From Acinetobacter sp. ANC 4910 (GTDB lineage: Bacteria; Pseudomonadota; Gammaproteobacteria; Pseudomonadales; Moraxellaceae): DNA of 64,000 nt. The notes below the pieces were generated by a model. The model had not been told where the DNA came from. It saw only the letters and a program-made list of their open reading frames with translations, and searched no databases. The stretch is taken from contig NZ_SJNT01000012.1 in assembly GCF_004331035.1 (NCBI RefSeq), positions 1-64,000 of the forward strand. Direction: 5' to 3'. How positions within the stretch are numbered: the stretch's first letter is position 1; every line of letters begins with the position of its first letter. Shown here one piece after another: positions 34,989 through 43,900 of this stretch. The translations under genes were made by a program, and so were the position numbers.

Positions 34989-36674
34989 CTACGCTTTCTT
35001 AGCATTACTAGCCTGCTTTTTTAAGCGATAATCCAAAGCCGCTCGGCTAATACCCAATACCCGGGCTGCTTCAGAAACATTATGATTCACTTTTTGCATT
35101 GCAATAAAAATCAGTTGCCTTTCATGGTCTTCCAAACAAAAGCCTTCTTTTATTACTGCCTCTAAGTCCACTTTTTCAGGCTTTGTTTCAATATCTTGTT
35201 TAATCTGCGGAAACAAATGACTAAGTTTAATTTCCTGCTGATGATCCGTCAGTAAGGTCGCCCGCTCTAATAAATTTTCAAGTTCACGAATATTGCCGGG
35301 CCATTCATAAGTCATCACAAAGTTTTTGGCTTTGTCACTTAAACCTTTTAAAGTCTTTCCATACATATTTTCAAAACGCGATAAGAAGTGCGTAATCAAT
35401 AACGGAATATCATCACGGCGCTCACGTAGCGGCGGAATAATGACAGGGAAAATGTTTAATCGATAATATAAATCGGCACGGAATCGCCCCTCTTTCACAG
35501 CTTGTTCCAAATTTTCATTGGTGGCTGCAACCAGACGTACATCAGCCTTTCGAGTTTGATGATCACCGACTCGCTCATACTCTCCTTCTTGTAACATCCG
35601 CAATAAAGCGGCTTGGGCACGTGGTGAAAGCTCAATCACTTCATCTAAAAAAATAGTTCCTTGATGAGCACGTTCAAATTTTCCACTCCGAGTTTGCGTT
35701 GCACCTGTAAATGCGCCTTTTTCGACACCAAAAAGTTCCGCTTCAATTAAATCTGGTGGAATACAGGCACAGTTTACAGCAACAAATGGCTGCCCTTTAC
35801 GGGAACTACCTTCATGAATCCCTCGGGCAAAAGCTTCCTTACCCACCCCAGTTTCGCCTTGCAGTAATACAGCAACCTTACTGCCTGCTGCCTTTTTCAA
35901 AAGATCACAGACTTTACGATATGCAACTGATTCACCAATAGAATTGAACATGGTGTAGTCTGCTTCTATATCCGTATAGATATTTTTCTTTAACTCATTC
36001 AGTTCCGCCTGTAAGGCAATTAATTCATCAGACACTGGATCGGGTGACATAAACTGGATCAGCTCGTCGGCATTTTCCCATTCATCTAAAGGTTTACCAA
36101 TAATTCGACAACAATCATCCCCTTTGGCAACACAATGGGTTTCTTGATAAATAATGGTTTGCCCCATGACCAAACTGGTATAACCACAGGCATAACCCAA
36201 TAACATCCAACAAGCCGATTCTTCCGAAGCACCAAACTCACTTAAATGAACTTCCGCTTCAAATGAATTTCGCCAGTTAAAATCCGCATAAAATTCATGC
36301 TCATCATGACTTAATTGAAGTTCATTGACTTCAACTTGAACCATGCCACGAATACCGTGCATTTGCGGTCCAGCCATAAATGCTTCAGCTTCATTTAAAT
36401 TCGGACGTAATTTAGAGGTTACTTCTGCATCCCTCACACCCGCCTGATAACCCAAACGAATAAAAAAACGCTTAGTCCGTTCCCAACCCAACATGTTATA
36501 CAAATCTTTTCTTAAAAAACCCATGATGCTGGTATGCATCAGCAGCATACGGTTTTCTTCAAACCAAATTTTTCCATGCTGACTATCAAACTGAATTTTA
36601 TCCAGTAAATCTTGAATATCTTTGTTTTTCTCCAAAATTTGAGTATAAAAATTCGCATCTTTGGCTTGAGGCAT
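34989..36674 (-). CDS. mopR: sigma-54-dependent phenol-responsive activator MopR
   Basis: I start at the ATG at 36674, which gives 561 residues; a GTG start 16 codons earlier is possible. This numbering puts every residue I recall for MopR in its exact place: phenol-contacting His106 and Trp134, and zinc ligands Cys155, Glu178, Cys181 and Cys189. The domains are a V4R/activator-XylR sensor (about 1-210), an AAA+ sigma-54 interaction domain (about 230-470, with GETGVGKEA, GAFTGA and FLDEV) and a Fis-type helix-turn-helix (VSEAARVLGISRAALDYRLKKQ). Phenol binding releases ATPase repression and switches on the divergent mopKLMNOP promoter. The identification is very strong. Confidence 0.96.
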   Translation of the reverse strand: MPQAKDANFYTQILEKNKDIQDLLDKIQFDSQHGKIWFEENRMLLMHTSIMGFLRKDLYNMLGWERTKRFFIRLGYQAGVRDAEVTSKLRPNLNEAEAFMAGPQMHGIRGMVQVEVNELQLSHDEHEFYADFNWRNSFEAEVHLSEFGASEESACWMLLGYACGYTSLVMGQTIIYQETHCVAKGDDCCRIIGKPLDEWENADELIQFMSPDPVSDELIALQAELNELKKNIYTDIEADYTMFNSIGESVAYRKVCDLLKKAAGSKVAVLLQGETGVGKEAFARGIHEGSSRKGQPFVAVNCACIPPDLIEAELFGVEKGAFTGATQTRSGKFERAHQGTIFLDEVIELSPRAQAALLRMLQEGEYERVGDHQTRKADVRLVAATNENLEQAVKEGRFRADLYYRLNIFPVIIPPLRERRDDIPLLITHFLSRFENMYGKTLKGLSDKAKNFVMTYEWPGNIRELENLLERATLLTDHQQEIKLSHLFPQIKQDIETKPEKVDLEAVIKEGFCLEDHERQLIFIAMQKVNHNVSEAARVLGISRAALDYRLKKQASNAKKA

Positions 36675-36864
36675 GACTGAATATCCATCCTTGGCTATAG
36701 GTCTCCCCCCTATCTTACCCACTTCTCACTAAAAAGCTTTACTTCCTTATTGTCATAACTTTATACCTCTAAGGTATTTTTAAATTAAACTTATAAAATC
36801 ATATAGATATAAATCACTAGACCTATAAAAAGTATTTTCAAATTCCCCACCTAACCATTCATTA

Positions 36865-36879
36865 TTTGATGAAATCAAA
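36865..36879. promoter_or_regulatory. possible MopR upstream activating site
   Basis: The perfect inverted repeat TTTGAT-GAA-ATCAAA is centred about 110 bp upstream of the -24 element. XylR/DmpR-type activators bind TTGAT-like inverted repeats at 100-200 bp from sigma-54 promoters, so location and sequence fit. Confidence 0.5.
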
Positions 36880-36978
36880 CATTTTTATGTTCATCATTCC
36901 ATGAATTTTTATCGTTCAAATAATATAAAAAAAGCAGATAAAAAACATAAACAATTGATTAATAATAACTAATCAAAG

Positions 36979-36996
36979 TTGGCATGAGTTTTGATA
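36979..36996 (+). promoter_or_regulatory. sigma-54 promoter of the phenol hydroxylase operon
   Basis: TTGGCATGAGTTTTGATA matches the -24/-12 consensus with GG at the -24 element and 10 bases to the -12 element. The latter has GA instead of the usual GC. It lies about 65 bp before mopK and downstream of the candidate activator sites, next to a gene for a sigma-54 activator. Confidence 0.7.
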
Positions 36997-37025
36997 TATC
37001 TCTATCAATAAATGCAAGGTTGCAT

Positions 37026-37044
37026 CACTGAAATGATTTCAGTG
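37026..37044 (+). promoter_or_regulatory. 19-bp perfect palindrome in the mopK leader
   Basis: CACTGAAAT-G-ATTTCAGTG is a perfect palindrome in the untranslated leader, about 20 bp downstream of the expected transcription start and 14 bp before the mopK start. It could be an operator for a repressor, or a hairpin that affects mRNA stability. Confidence 0.45.
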
Positions 37045-37057
37045 TAGAGATAACAGG

Positions 37058-37357
37058 ATGATTCCAATGACTCAAGCGCTACAACATGACCAACTCACCA
37101 AATACATTCGTGTAACAGGCGACCGTCATGCCAAGTTTGTTGAATTTGACTTCGCAATCCACGACCCAACACTTTTTGTCGAACTCATTCTTCCCCAACA
37201 AGCCTTTCAGCATTTTTGTGAAATTAACCATGTTGTTGAAATGACTCCTGAACAGCAAGCATGGAATGACGCTCAGGAAGATAAATGGCGTTATGGCGTT
37301 GAACCAACAGTCCTGAGCCAAGTTCGTAAACATTTAGATCAAGAAGATCAATCTTAA
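37058..37357 (+). CDS. mopK: phenol hydroxylase component P0 (assembly factor)
   Basis: The 96-99 residue product is of the DmpK/MphK (phenol_hydrox P0) family, seen in YIRVTGDRHAKFVEFDFAIHDPTLFVELILP. P0 proteins are needed to activate or assemble the diiron oxygenase but are not part of the catalytic complex. The Met at codon 4 (37067) has AGGA at a better distance than the first ATG, so the true start may be there. It is the first gene of a six-gene operon under the sigma-54 promoter. Confidence 0.9.
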   Translation: MIPMTQALQHDQLTKYIRVTGDRHAKFVEFDFAIHDPTLFVELILPQQAFQHFCEINHVVEMTPEQQAWNDAQEDKWRYGVEPTVLSQVRKHLDQEDQS

Positions 37358-37375
37358 GCCTATAAGGAAATCGTG

Positions 37376-38380
37376 ATGACTTTAGAAATTAAAACCTCCA
37401 ACCTCGAACCGATTCGTCAAACCTACGCCTATATCGAACGTCGTTTTGGTAAAAAGCCAGCGACGCGTTATCAAGAAGTGAGTTTTGATGTACAAGGGGC
37501 AACCAATTTTCACTATCGTCCCATGTGGAAACCAGACAAAACTTTAAATGATCACACCCATACTGCTTTGCAGATGCAAGATTGGTATGCGTTTAAAGAT
37601 CCGCGCCAATTTTATTATGGTGCATATGTACAGCATCGTGCGCGTTTACAAGAGACCGCGGAAGGTAATTATTCATTTTTTGAAAAACGCGCTTTGGTGG
37701 AAAACTTAAGTGATGAAGTGAAACAAAAAATCATCACTTGCTTATTGCCATTCCGTTATATCGAGCAAACCGCCAATCTACACATGATGTCAGGCAGTGC
37801 CTATGGTTATGGCACCGTGATTACCCAAGCTTGTATTTATGCAGCCATGGATCGTTTGGGTATGGCGCAATATCTCTCTCGTATTGGCTTACTCATTGAT
37901 GGCAATACTGGTGAAGCATTACAGCAAGCCAAAGATAGCTGGATGAATGATTCTGCTTGGCAACCACTCCGTAAACTGTGTGAACAAAGCTTAACTGAAC
38001 ACGATTGGTTCAAACTGTACGTTCTACAAACCCTAATCATCGACAGCTTAATGCAAGCTCTGGTTTACGGTGAACTGGATCAATGGTTAGTTGAGCACGG
38101 CGCACGTGATGTGGCGATGTTGACTGAATTTATGAAGGACTGTTTAACCGATTTACGCAAATGGTCAGACCCTGTTTTAAAAACAGCCGTTGCTGAATCA
38201 GAAGAAAATAAAGCCTTAATTCAAGGTTGGATCAATACGCTTTTACCTCAAGTCACAGAAGCTTTTAGTGCATGGGCCACGACCGCACTTGGGGCCACAT
38301 CTATCGACAATGGCTTAGCCGTTATTGCAGAACGCAGTAAAAAAGCGGGTTTAACCCTTGAATTAGAATCGGTTGCATAA
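37376..38380 (+). CDS. mopL: phenol hydroxylase component P1 (oxygenase beta subunit)
   Basis: The 334-residue product (ATG at 37376 after AAGGAAATC; a GTG lies one codon earlier) is the beta subunit of the multicomponent phenol hydroxylase. It matches the DmpL/MphL pattern, for example YIERRFGKKPATRYQEVSFDVQG and NLHMMSGSAYGYGTVITQACIYAAMDRLGM. It forms the (alpha-beta-gamma)2 hydroxylase with MopN and MopO. It lacks the diiron ligands, as expected for this subunit. Confidence 0.93.
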   Translation: MTLEIKTSNLEPIRQTYAYIERRFGKKPATRYQEVSFDVQGATNFHYRPMWKPDKTLNDHTHTALQMQDWYAFKDPRQFYYGAYVQHRARLQETAEGNYSFFEKRALVENLSDEVKQKIITCLLPFRYIEQTANLHMMSGSAYGYGTVITQACIYAAMDRLGMAQYLSRIGLLIDGNTGEALQQAKDSWMNDSAWQPLRKLCEQSLTEHDWFKLYVLQTLIIDSLMQALVYGELDQWLVEHGARDVAMLTEFMKDCLTDLRKWSDPVLKTAVAESEENKALIQGWINTLLPQVTEAFSAWATTALGATSIDNGLAVIAERSKKAGLTLELESVA

Positions 38381-38392
38381 GGATACGCAGAC

Positions 38393-38662
38393 ATGAGCTC
38401 AAAAGTTTATTTGGCATTACAAGATAACGATACCTCACGCTACATCATTGAAGCGATTGAGCAAGATAACCCAGAAGCTACCATTCAATACCTTCCTGCC
38501 ATGATTCGTGTGGAAAACCTCGGAAAATTAGTGGTTCGCGCTGAAACTGTCTCTGAAAAACTAGGACAAGATTGGGACATTCAAGAATTGCAACTCAACA
38601 TGATCACCTTAGGTGGCAACGTTGATGAAGATGATGACACTTTTACTTTGCAGTGGAATTAG
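38393..38662 (+). CDS. mopM: phenol hydroxylase component P2 (regulatory/effector protein)
   Basis: This 89-residue protein is of the MmoB/DmpM effector family (KVYLALQDNDTSRYIIEAIEQDNPEATIQYLPAMIRVE, WDIQELQLNMITLGGNVDED). The cofactor-free protein binds the hydroxylase and tunes oxygen activation. It starts 12 bp after mopL, with AAGGA upstream. Confidence 0.93.
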   Translation: MSSKVYLALQDNDTSRYIIEAIEQDNPEATIQYLPAMIRVENLGKLVVRAETVSEKLGQDWDIQELQLNMITLGGNVDEDDDTFTLQWN

Positions 38663-38726
38663 TCCTACACAGACGAAATAAATACAAGAAGCCGATCGCT
38701 TCAACAGATTGAAAAGGATGGTCAAG

Positions 38727-40265
38727 ATGAATAGCCAAGCACAAAATGCGACAAAAACAGCAACAAAAAAACTCAATGCGAAAGACCGTTATCGTATGCT
38801 GACCCGTGATCTAGATTGGGATTTTTCCTACGCAGATCGTAAAGAGGCTTTTCCATATGAAGAGTTTGAAGGCATTAAAATTACCGATTGGTCAAAATGG
38901 GAAGACCCATTCCGTTTAACCATGGATTCGTACTGGAAATATCAGTCAGAAAAAGAGAAAAAACTGTATGCCATTTTTGATGCATTTTCACAAAACAATG
39001 GTCAAATGAATGTCAGTAATGAACGCTATTTAAATGCCATTAAACTATTTTTAACTGCCGTAACGCCATTGGAATATCAAGCGTACCAAGGTTATGCGCA
39101 TGTAGGTCGCCAATTTGGCGGAATCGGCGCACGAATTGCCTCACAAATGCAATCAATTGATGAATTGCGTCATGTCCAAACACAAATTCATGCCATGAGC
39201 CATTACAACAAATTCTTTGATGGTTTCCAAGATTGGGCGCATATGCATGACCGTGTTTGGTATCTCTCTGTACCAAAATCATTCTTTGAAGATGCGCGTT
39301 CAGCAGGCCCATTCGAATTTTTACTGGCGATTAGTTTCTCTTTTGAATATGTACTCACCAACTTATTGTTCGTGCCGTTTATGTCAGGTGCGGCCTACAA
39401 TGGTGATATGGCAACCGTGACCTTTGGTTTTAGTGCGCAGTCCGATGAAGCACGTCACATGACCTTAGGTTTGGAAATCGTAAAATTCCTACTGGAACAA
39501 CATGAAGACAACGTGCCGATTGTTCAGGAATGGATTGATAAATGGTTCTGGCGCGGTACTCGCCTGCTGTCTATTGTCGGCATGATGATGGATTACATGT
39601 TGCCAAACAAAGTGATGTCTTGGAAAGAAGCATGGGAAACCTATTTCGAAGAAGCGGGCGGCGCATTGTTTAAAGACCTCAGCCGTTACGGTATTCGTAT
39701 GCCGAAATATTCAGACGTGATTGTGAAAGAAAAAGAGCATATTTCACATCAAGCATGGTGGATTTTCTATAACTTTGGCCATGCTGCTGGCTTCCATACA
39801 TGGATTCCAACCGATGAAGAAATGGATTGGTTATCTGAGAAATATCCAGACACCTTTGATAAATATTACCGTCCGAAATGGGAGCTGGCGCGTAAGTTAG
39901 AAGCTGAAGGTAAACGCTTCTATAGCAATGGCTTACCGCAACTGTGTCAAATCTGTCAGATTCCAATGACCTTTACTGAAATGGATGGCGACCCAACCAT
40001 GTTCAGTTACCGTGACAGTATTTATAAAGGCGAGCGTTACCACACTTGTTCAGACGGCTGTCATGACATTTTTGAACGTGAACCTGAAAAATACATTCAA
40101 GCGTGGTTGCCAGTGAACCAAATTTTACAAGGCAACTGTGGCGGTCCCGATTTAGAAAGTATTTTACGTGACTATTACAACTTCAATGTTGGCGCAGACA
40201 ACATGGATATTGAGGGCTCTCCAGACCAAGAACGTTGGAGAAAATGGAAAGGTCACGTTGCATAA
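38727..40265 (+). CDS. mopN: phenol hydroxylase component P3 (diiron oxygenase alpha subunit)
   Basis: I start at the ATG at 38727 with AAAGG 8-10 bases upstream, which gives 512 residues; TTG and ATG codons lie up to 6 codons earlier. The two diiron-binding ExxH motifs are present as DELRH and DEARH in the four-helix bundle (about residues 145-240). A C-terminal Cys cluster (LCQICQIP, HTCSDGCHDIF) is typical of phenol hydroxylase and toluene monooxygenase alpha subunits. It hydroxylates phenol to catechol using electrons from MopP. Confidence 0.95.
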   Translation: MNSQAQNATKTATKKLNAKDRYRMLTRDLDWDFSYADRKEAFPYEEFEGIKITDWSKWEDPFRLTMDSYWKYQSEKEKKLYAIFDAFSQNNGQMNVSNERYLNAIKLFLTAVTPLEYQAYQGYAHVGRQFGGIGARIASQMQSIDELRHVQTQIHAMSHYNKFFDGFQDWAHMHDRVWYLSVPKSFFEDARSAGPFEFLLAISFSFEYVLTNLLFVPFMSGAAYNGDMATVTFGFSAQSDEARHMTLGLEIVKFLLEQHEDNVPIVQEWIDKWFWRGTRLLSIVGMMMDYMLPNKVMSWKEAWETYFEEAGGALFKDLSRYGIRMPKYSDVIVKEKEHISHQAWWIFYNFGHAAGFHTWIPTDEEMDWLSEKYPDTFDKYYRPKWELARKLEAEGKRFYSNGLPQLCQICQIPMTFTEMDGDPTMFSYRDSIYKGERYHTCSDGCHDIFEREPEKYIQAWLPVNQILQGNCGGPDLESILRDYYNFNVGADNMDIEGSPDQERWRKWKGHVA

Positions 40266-40339
40266 GTAAAAGGATCAGAAGTCATCTCATAAATAAAAAT
40301 TTCGAGATGACTTCACCCAAGGAATTTAGGAGTTTTCTC

Positions 40340-40705
40340 ATGCCAGTACAAGCGATTCAAAAAAACTATGAATTTGATGCACGCGATGCACAAAAAAATT
40401 ATGGCGACAACATGTTGCTTTATGTGGGATGGGATCATCACACGCTGTTTTGTGCCGCACATGCTTTTGTAGTTTCGCCACAACAAAGCTTACAAGACTT
40501 GATTGATCAGCAAATTCAAGCGGGTTTCAATCAACACCCAGACTTTGAACATATCGATTGGTCAAAAGTGCAATTCACTCTGAATCGTCAATTATTAACA
40601 GATGTTGATTTTACTAAGACATTGGCTGATTTAGATTTTGATCATAAATCGCTATTGCGCTTTGTGACGCCCGGTTTAAATGGCTACAACGGCACGCATG
40701 TATAA
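40340..40705 (+). CDS. mopO: phenol hydroxylase component P4 (oxygenase gamma subunit)
   Basis: The 121-residue protein starts at 40340 with TTAGGAG 7-13 bases upstream; the frame is open further back into mopN, but that part is not translated. It matches DmpO/MphO: YEFDARDAQKNYGDNMLLYVGWDHHTLFCAAHAF and VTPGLNGYNGTHV. It is the small subunit of the hydroxylase. Confidence 0.92.
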   Translation: MPVQAIQKNYEFDARDAQKNYGDNMLLYVGWDHHTLFCAAHAFVVSPQQSLQDLIDQQIQAGFNQHPDFEHIDWSKVQFTLNRQLLTDVDFTKTLADLDFDHKSLLRFVTPGLNGYNGTHV

Positions 40706-40717
40706 GGGAGAAATATC

Positions 40718-41779
40718 ATGAGTTATCAAGTCACGATTGAACCTGTAGGCATGACCATTGAAGTGGAAGAAGATCAAACCATTTTAGATGCGGCCTTACG
40801 CCAAGGTGTTTGGCTGCCCTTTGCCTGTGGTCATGGCACATGTGGCACCTGTAAAGTTCAGGTCACTGACGGTTTTTATGATGTCGGTGAAGCCTCACCC
40901 TTTGCACTGATGGACATTGAACGCGAAGAAAATAAGGTTTTGGCTTGCTGTTGCAAGCCTGAATCAGACATGGTGATTGAAGCCGATGTTGATGAAGATG
41001 AAGATTTTCTGGGTTACTTGGTACAAGACTACCAAGCCAAAGTTTTAGAGATCAAGCAACTGTCACCGACCATTAAAAGCGTACGTTTACAGATTGACCG
41101 TCCAATGGAATTTCAGGCTGGTCAATACATCAATCTTCAATTGCCAAATATTGAAGGGACGCGTGCATTTTCAATTGCCAATCCGCCAAGTGAAGAAGGC
41201 ATTATTGAATTGCATATTCGTCAGGTACAAGGCGGTGCAGCCACCACCTATGTACACGAAACCCTGCAAGTGGGTGATGAACTTCAGGTTTCAGGACCTT
41301 ATGGGCAGTTTTTTGTGCGTAAATCCGATGAAAAAGATGCCATCTTTATTGCGGGCGGTTCTGGTTTATCTAGTCCACAATCCATGATTTTGGATCTTTT
41401 GGAACAAGGTGATACACGTACCATCTATCTTTTCCAAGGCGCGCGTGATGTATCTGAACTGTATAACCATGAAATCTTTGAAAAGCTTGTAAAAGACTAT
41501 CCAAACTTCCGCTACATTCCTGCACTGAATGCGCCCAAAGCAGAAGATCACTGGACAGGATTTACAGGTTTTGTACATGAAGCGGTGGCAGATTATTTTG
41601 AAAATAAATGCAGTGGCCATAAAGCCTATTTATGTGGTCCGCCACCCATGATTGATGCAGCTATTTCAACACTGATGCAAAGTCGTCTCTTTGAAAAAGA
41701 TATTCATACCGAACGCTTCTTAAGTGCCGCTGATGGTGCAACAACAGCCTCTCGCTCAGCGCTATTTAGACACATATAG
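40718..41779 (+). CDS. mopP: phenol hydroxylase component P5 (2Fe-2S/FAD reductase)
   Basis: The 353-residue reductase has an N-terminal plant-type ferredoxin domain with the cluster motif CGHGTCGTCKV and a fourth Cys in ACCCKPE. An FAD-binding barrel (RAFSIANPP in place of RxYS) and an NAD(P)H domain (FIAGGSGLSSPQSMI, AYLCGPPPMIDAAI) follow. It passes electrons from NADH to MopN. It is the last gene of the hydroxylase operon and starts 12 bp after mopO. Confidence 0.95.
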   Translation: MSYQVTIEPVGMTIEVEEDQTILDAALRQGVWLPFACGHGTCGTCKVQVTDGFYDVGEASPFALMDIEREENKVLACCCKPESDMVIEADVDEDEDFLGYLVQDYQAKVLEIKQLSPTIKSVRLQIDRPMEFQAGQYINLQLPNIEGTRAFSIANPPSEEGIIELHIRQVQGGAATTYVHETLQVGDELQVSGPYGQFFVRKSDEKDAIFIAGGSGLSSPQSMILDLLEQGDTRTIYLFQGARDVSELYNHEIFEKLVKDYPNFRYIPALNAPKAEDHWTGFTGFVHEAVADYFENKCSGHKAYLCGPPPMIDAAISTLMQSRLFEKDIHTERFLSAADGATTASRSALFRHI

Positions 41780-41824
41780 CAACATCACAACGCTGATTGA
41801 AATGTTTTAAGACTTTCTAGACAT

Positions 41825-41846
41825 AGAACCAATTTTACTTGGTTCT
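41825..41846 (+). terminator. hairpin between mopP and catA
   Basis: The arms AGAACCAA / TTGGTTCT have a 6-nt loop and are followed by CCCCCTTTC, not a T run. Partial termination or mRNA processing between the hydroxylase genes and catA is possible. Confidence 0.35.
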
Positions 41847-41922
41847 CCCCCTTTCGGATGCTCTGTTTCATGTCCGTTTCAGAGTATTCGGAACAATTAC
41901 ACGATAAAAAAGGAAGATAAAA

Positions 41923-42843
41923 ATGAACCGTCAAGAAATCGACACATTAGTAAAACAAATGAATGTAGATACTGCGATACGTGAAGTAAACCCGCGTGTG
42001 CAGCAAATTGTTGTCCGTTTACTGGGTGATCTTTTTCAAGCCATTGAAGATTTAGATTTATCTCAAACTGAAATTTGGAAAGGTCTAGAATACCTAACCG
42101 ATGCAGGCCAAGCGAATGAACTTGGATTACTCGCTGCGGGTTTAGGCTTAGAACATTATCTAGATTTACGCGCGGATGAAGCCGATGCTAAGGCAGGAAT
42201 TACAGGGGGAACACCGCGAACCATCGAAGGCCCACTGTATGTGGCTGGCGCACCTGAATCCGTCAGTTTTGCACGTATGGATGATGGCTCTGAGTCAGAC
42301 CATGTCGATACCTTAGTGATAGAGGGTCTAGTCACTGATACGAATGGAAATATTATTCCAAATGCGAAAGTTGAAGTTTGGCATGCCAATGGTTTAGGCA
42401 ATTATTCATTCTTTGATAAATCACAATCCGAGTTCAACTTGCGTCGTACCATTTTTACCGATGCAGATGGCAAATATACTGCTTTAACCACCATGCCAGT
42501 AGGCTATGGCTGTCCGCCAGAAGGCACCACACAAGCCTTACTGAATAAGCTTGGTCGTCATGGTAATCGCCCTTCTCACGTTCATTATTTTGTCTCGGCT
42601 CCGGGTTATCGCAAACTTACCACCCAATTTAACATTGAGGGGGATCAATACCTTTGGGATGACTTTGCCTTTGCAACACGTGATGGATTAGTTGCAACCG
42701 CAACCGATGTTACCGATTCAACAGAAATGTCAAAATTCAATCTAGACAAACCCTTTAAACACATCACTTTTAATTTCGAATTGGTCAAAGAAGTTGATCA
42801 AGCACCATCGACAGAGGTCGATCGTCGCCGTGTGAGTGCTTAA
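41923..42843 (+). CDS. catA: catechol 1,2-dioxygenase
   Basis: The 306-residue intradiol dioxygenase has an N-terminal helical lipid-binding/dimerisation domain (about 1-100). The catalytic beta domain carries the Fe(III) ligands: Tyr in NYSFFDK, Tyr in VGYGCPPEG, and the two His of RPSHVHYFVSAPG. It converts catechol to cis,cis-muconate, the step after phenol hydroxylase. It starts after AAAAGGAAG, 143 bp downstream of mopP on the same strand, so it may share the phenol-induced transcript or have its own promoter. Confidence 0.95.
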   Translation: MNRQEIDTLVKQMNVDTAIREVNPRVQQIVVRLLGDLFQAIEDLDLSQTEIWKGLEYLTDAGQANELGLLAAGLGLEHYLDLRADEADAKAGITGGTPRTIEGPLYVAGAPESVSFARMDDGSESDHVDTLVIEGLVTDTNGNIIPNAKVEVWHANGLGNYSFFDKSQSEFNLRRTIFTDADGKYTALTTMPVGYGCPPEGTTQALLNKLGRHGNRPSHVHYFVSAPGYRKLTTQFNIEGDQYLWDDFAFATRDGLVATATDVTDSTEMSKFNLDKPFKHITFNFELVKEVDQAPSTEVDRRRVSA

Positions 42844-42852
42844 TGCAAAATA

Positions 42853-42879
42853 CGCACCAATGAGCGTTTTATTGGTGCG
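42853..42879 (+). terminator. hairpin after catA
   Basis: The perfect 9-bp arms CGCACCAAT / ATTGGTGCG have a 9-nt loop. It lies 10 bp after the catA stop and is not followed by a T run, so it may reduce rather than end transcription into the channel gene. Confidence 0.4.
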
Positions 42880-42931
42880 CTATCCATGACATCAATCTTT
42901 GTAATAACAACATCATTGAAAAGGATTTTCT

Positions 42932-43813
42932 ATGAAAAAACTGACTTTAAAGCTATCTCTGAGCCTAATCATGGGCTTGAGCAGTACATTAACTTTTGCA
43001 ACAGAAAATGGTGCTGATTCATTTGCCTTAGGTGCTGAAGGTATGATGGCTGGTGCATTACCGCCACCTGGAGTGTATTTACTTAACTATTACCAAACCT
43101 ATCATGCAGGACAGTTTGACAATGGACCCCCAGATTTTCATCTAGATGTCAACGCATTCATTCCCCGTTTAGTCTGGGTAACAGAACAAAATTATTTGGG
43201 TGGGCAACTCGGTTTTTTTGCAGTACAACCTATGGTCGACTTAAGATTAAATGCAGCAGGCATGTCTGATCATAGCAGTGCTTTAGGCGATTTAATTCTA
43301 GGCTCAATGTTAGGTTGGCATCATGGTAATCATCATTGGATTGGTGCTGTTGAAGCATCCCTAGCAACTGGAAAATATGATACACCAACAGCAGCCCAAC
43401 CTGTGGTTGCCAATATTGGTAAAAATTACAATACAATTCGCCCCATCATTGCCTATACTTACGCCCCTTCAAATGGCTTAGATATTTCGACCAAACTTTC
43501 TTATAATTTTAATGATGAAAATGATGATACGCATTATAAATCTGGGGAGTATTTTGCCGGTGATTACAGTGTAGGGTACAAACTTACCGATAATGTCAAA
43601 ATTGCAATTGAGGGTTATGCATTTAAACAAACCAAATCTGATAAACAACAGGGTGAAAATATTGGAATGCGTGGACAAGTATTGGCTGTTGGTCCAGCCG
43701 TTCAATACCAAGATAAAAACTGGTCGATTGAAGCGAAGTACTTAAAAGAAACCAATGTTGAAAATCGCCCTGAAGGACATACTGGCCTTTTAAAATTTAT
43801 ATGGGCTTTTTAA
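42932..43813 (+). CDS. outer-membrane channel of the phenol meta-degradation family
   Basis: The 293-residue protein has a Sec signal peptide (LTLKLSLSLIMGLSSTLTFA, about 24 residues) and a beta-barrel pattern ending in LLKFIWAF with a terminal Phe. It is a Phenol_MetA_deg family protein and a diverged paralogue of the product of 1951-2898 (both share the NRPEG segment near the end). It follows catA with an AAAAGGA site, so it probably serves uptake of phenol or catechol. The family is clear; the transport role is inferred. Confidence 0.8.
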   Translation: MKKLTLKLSLSLIMGLSSTLTFATENGADSFALGAEGMMAGALPPPGVYLLNYYQTYHAGQFDNGPPDFHLDVNAFIPRLVWVTEQNYLGGQLGFFAVQPMVDLRLNAAGMSDHSSALGDLILGSMLGWHHGNHHWIGAVEASLATGKYDTPTAAQPVVANIGKNYNTIRPIIAYTYAPSNGLDISTKLSYNFNDENDDTHYKSGEYFAGDYSVGYKLTDNVKIAIEGYAFKQTKSDKQQGENIGMRGQVLAVGPAVQYQDKNWSIEAKYLKETNVENRPEGHTGLLKFIWAF

Positions 43814-43900
43814 TACAACAAACTGAGTGATTATTGTTTTGTACTAACTCGACTTGAATCTTTTTCACCCAATTTTAAGGAATTCGAATATAAAACTCTC

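Larger units (their letters stand above)
36675..37057. promoter_or_regulatory. mopR-mopK divergent control region
   Basis: The 383 bp between the divergent mopR and mopK genes are extremely AT-rich. They hold the candidate activator site, sigma-54 promoter and leader palindrome listed separately. A further partial inverted repeat, TTGATTA-n8-TAATCAA (about 36955-36976), abuts the -24 element and could be an IHF or activator site. The mopR promoter is not obvious. Confidence 0.6.
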
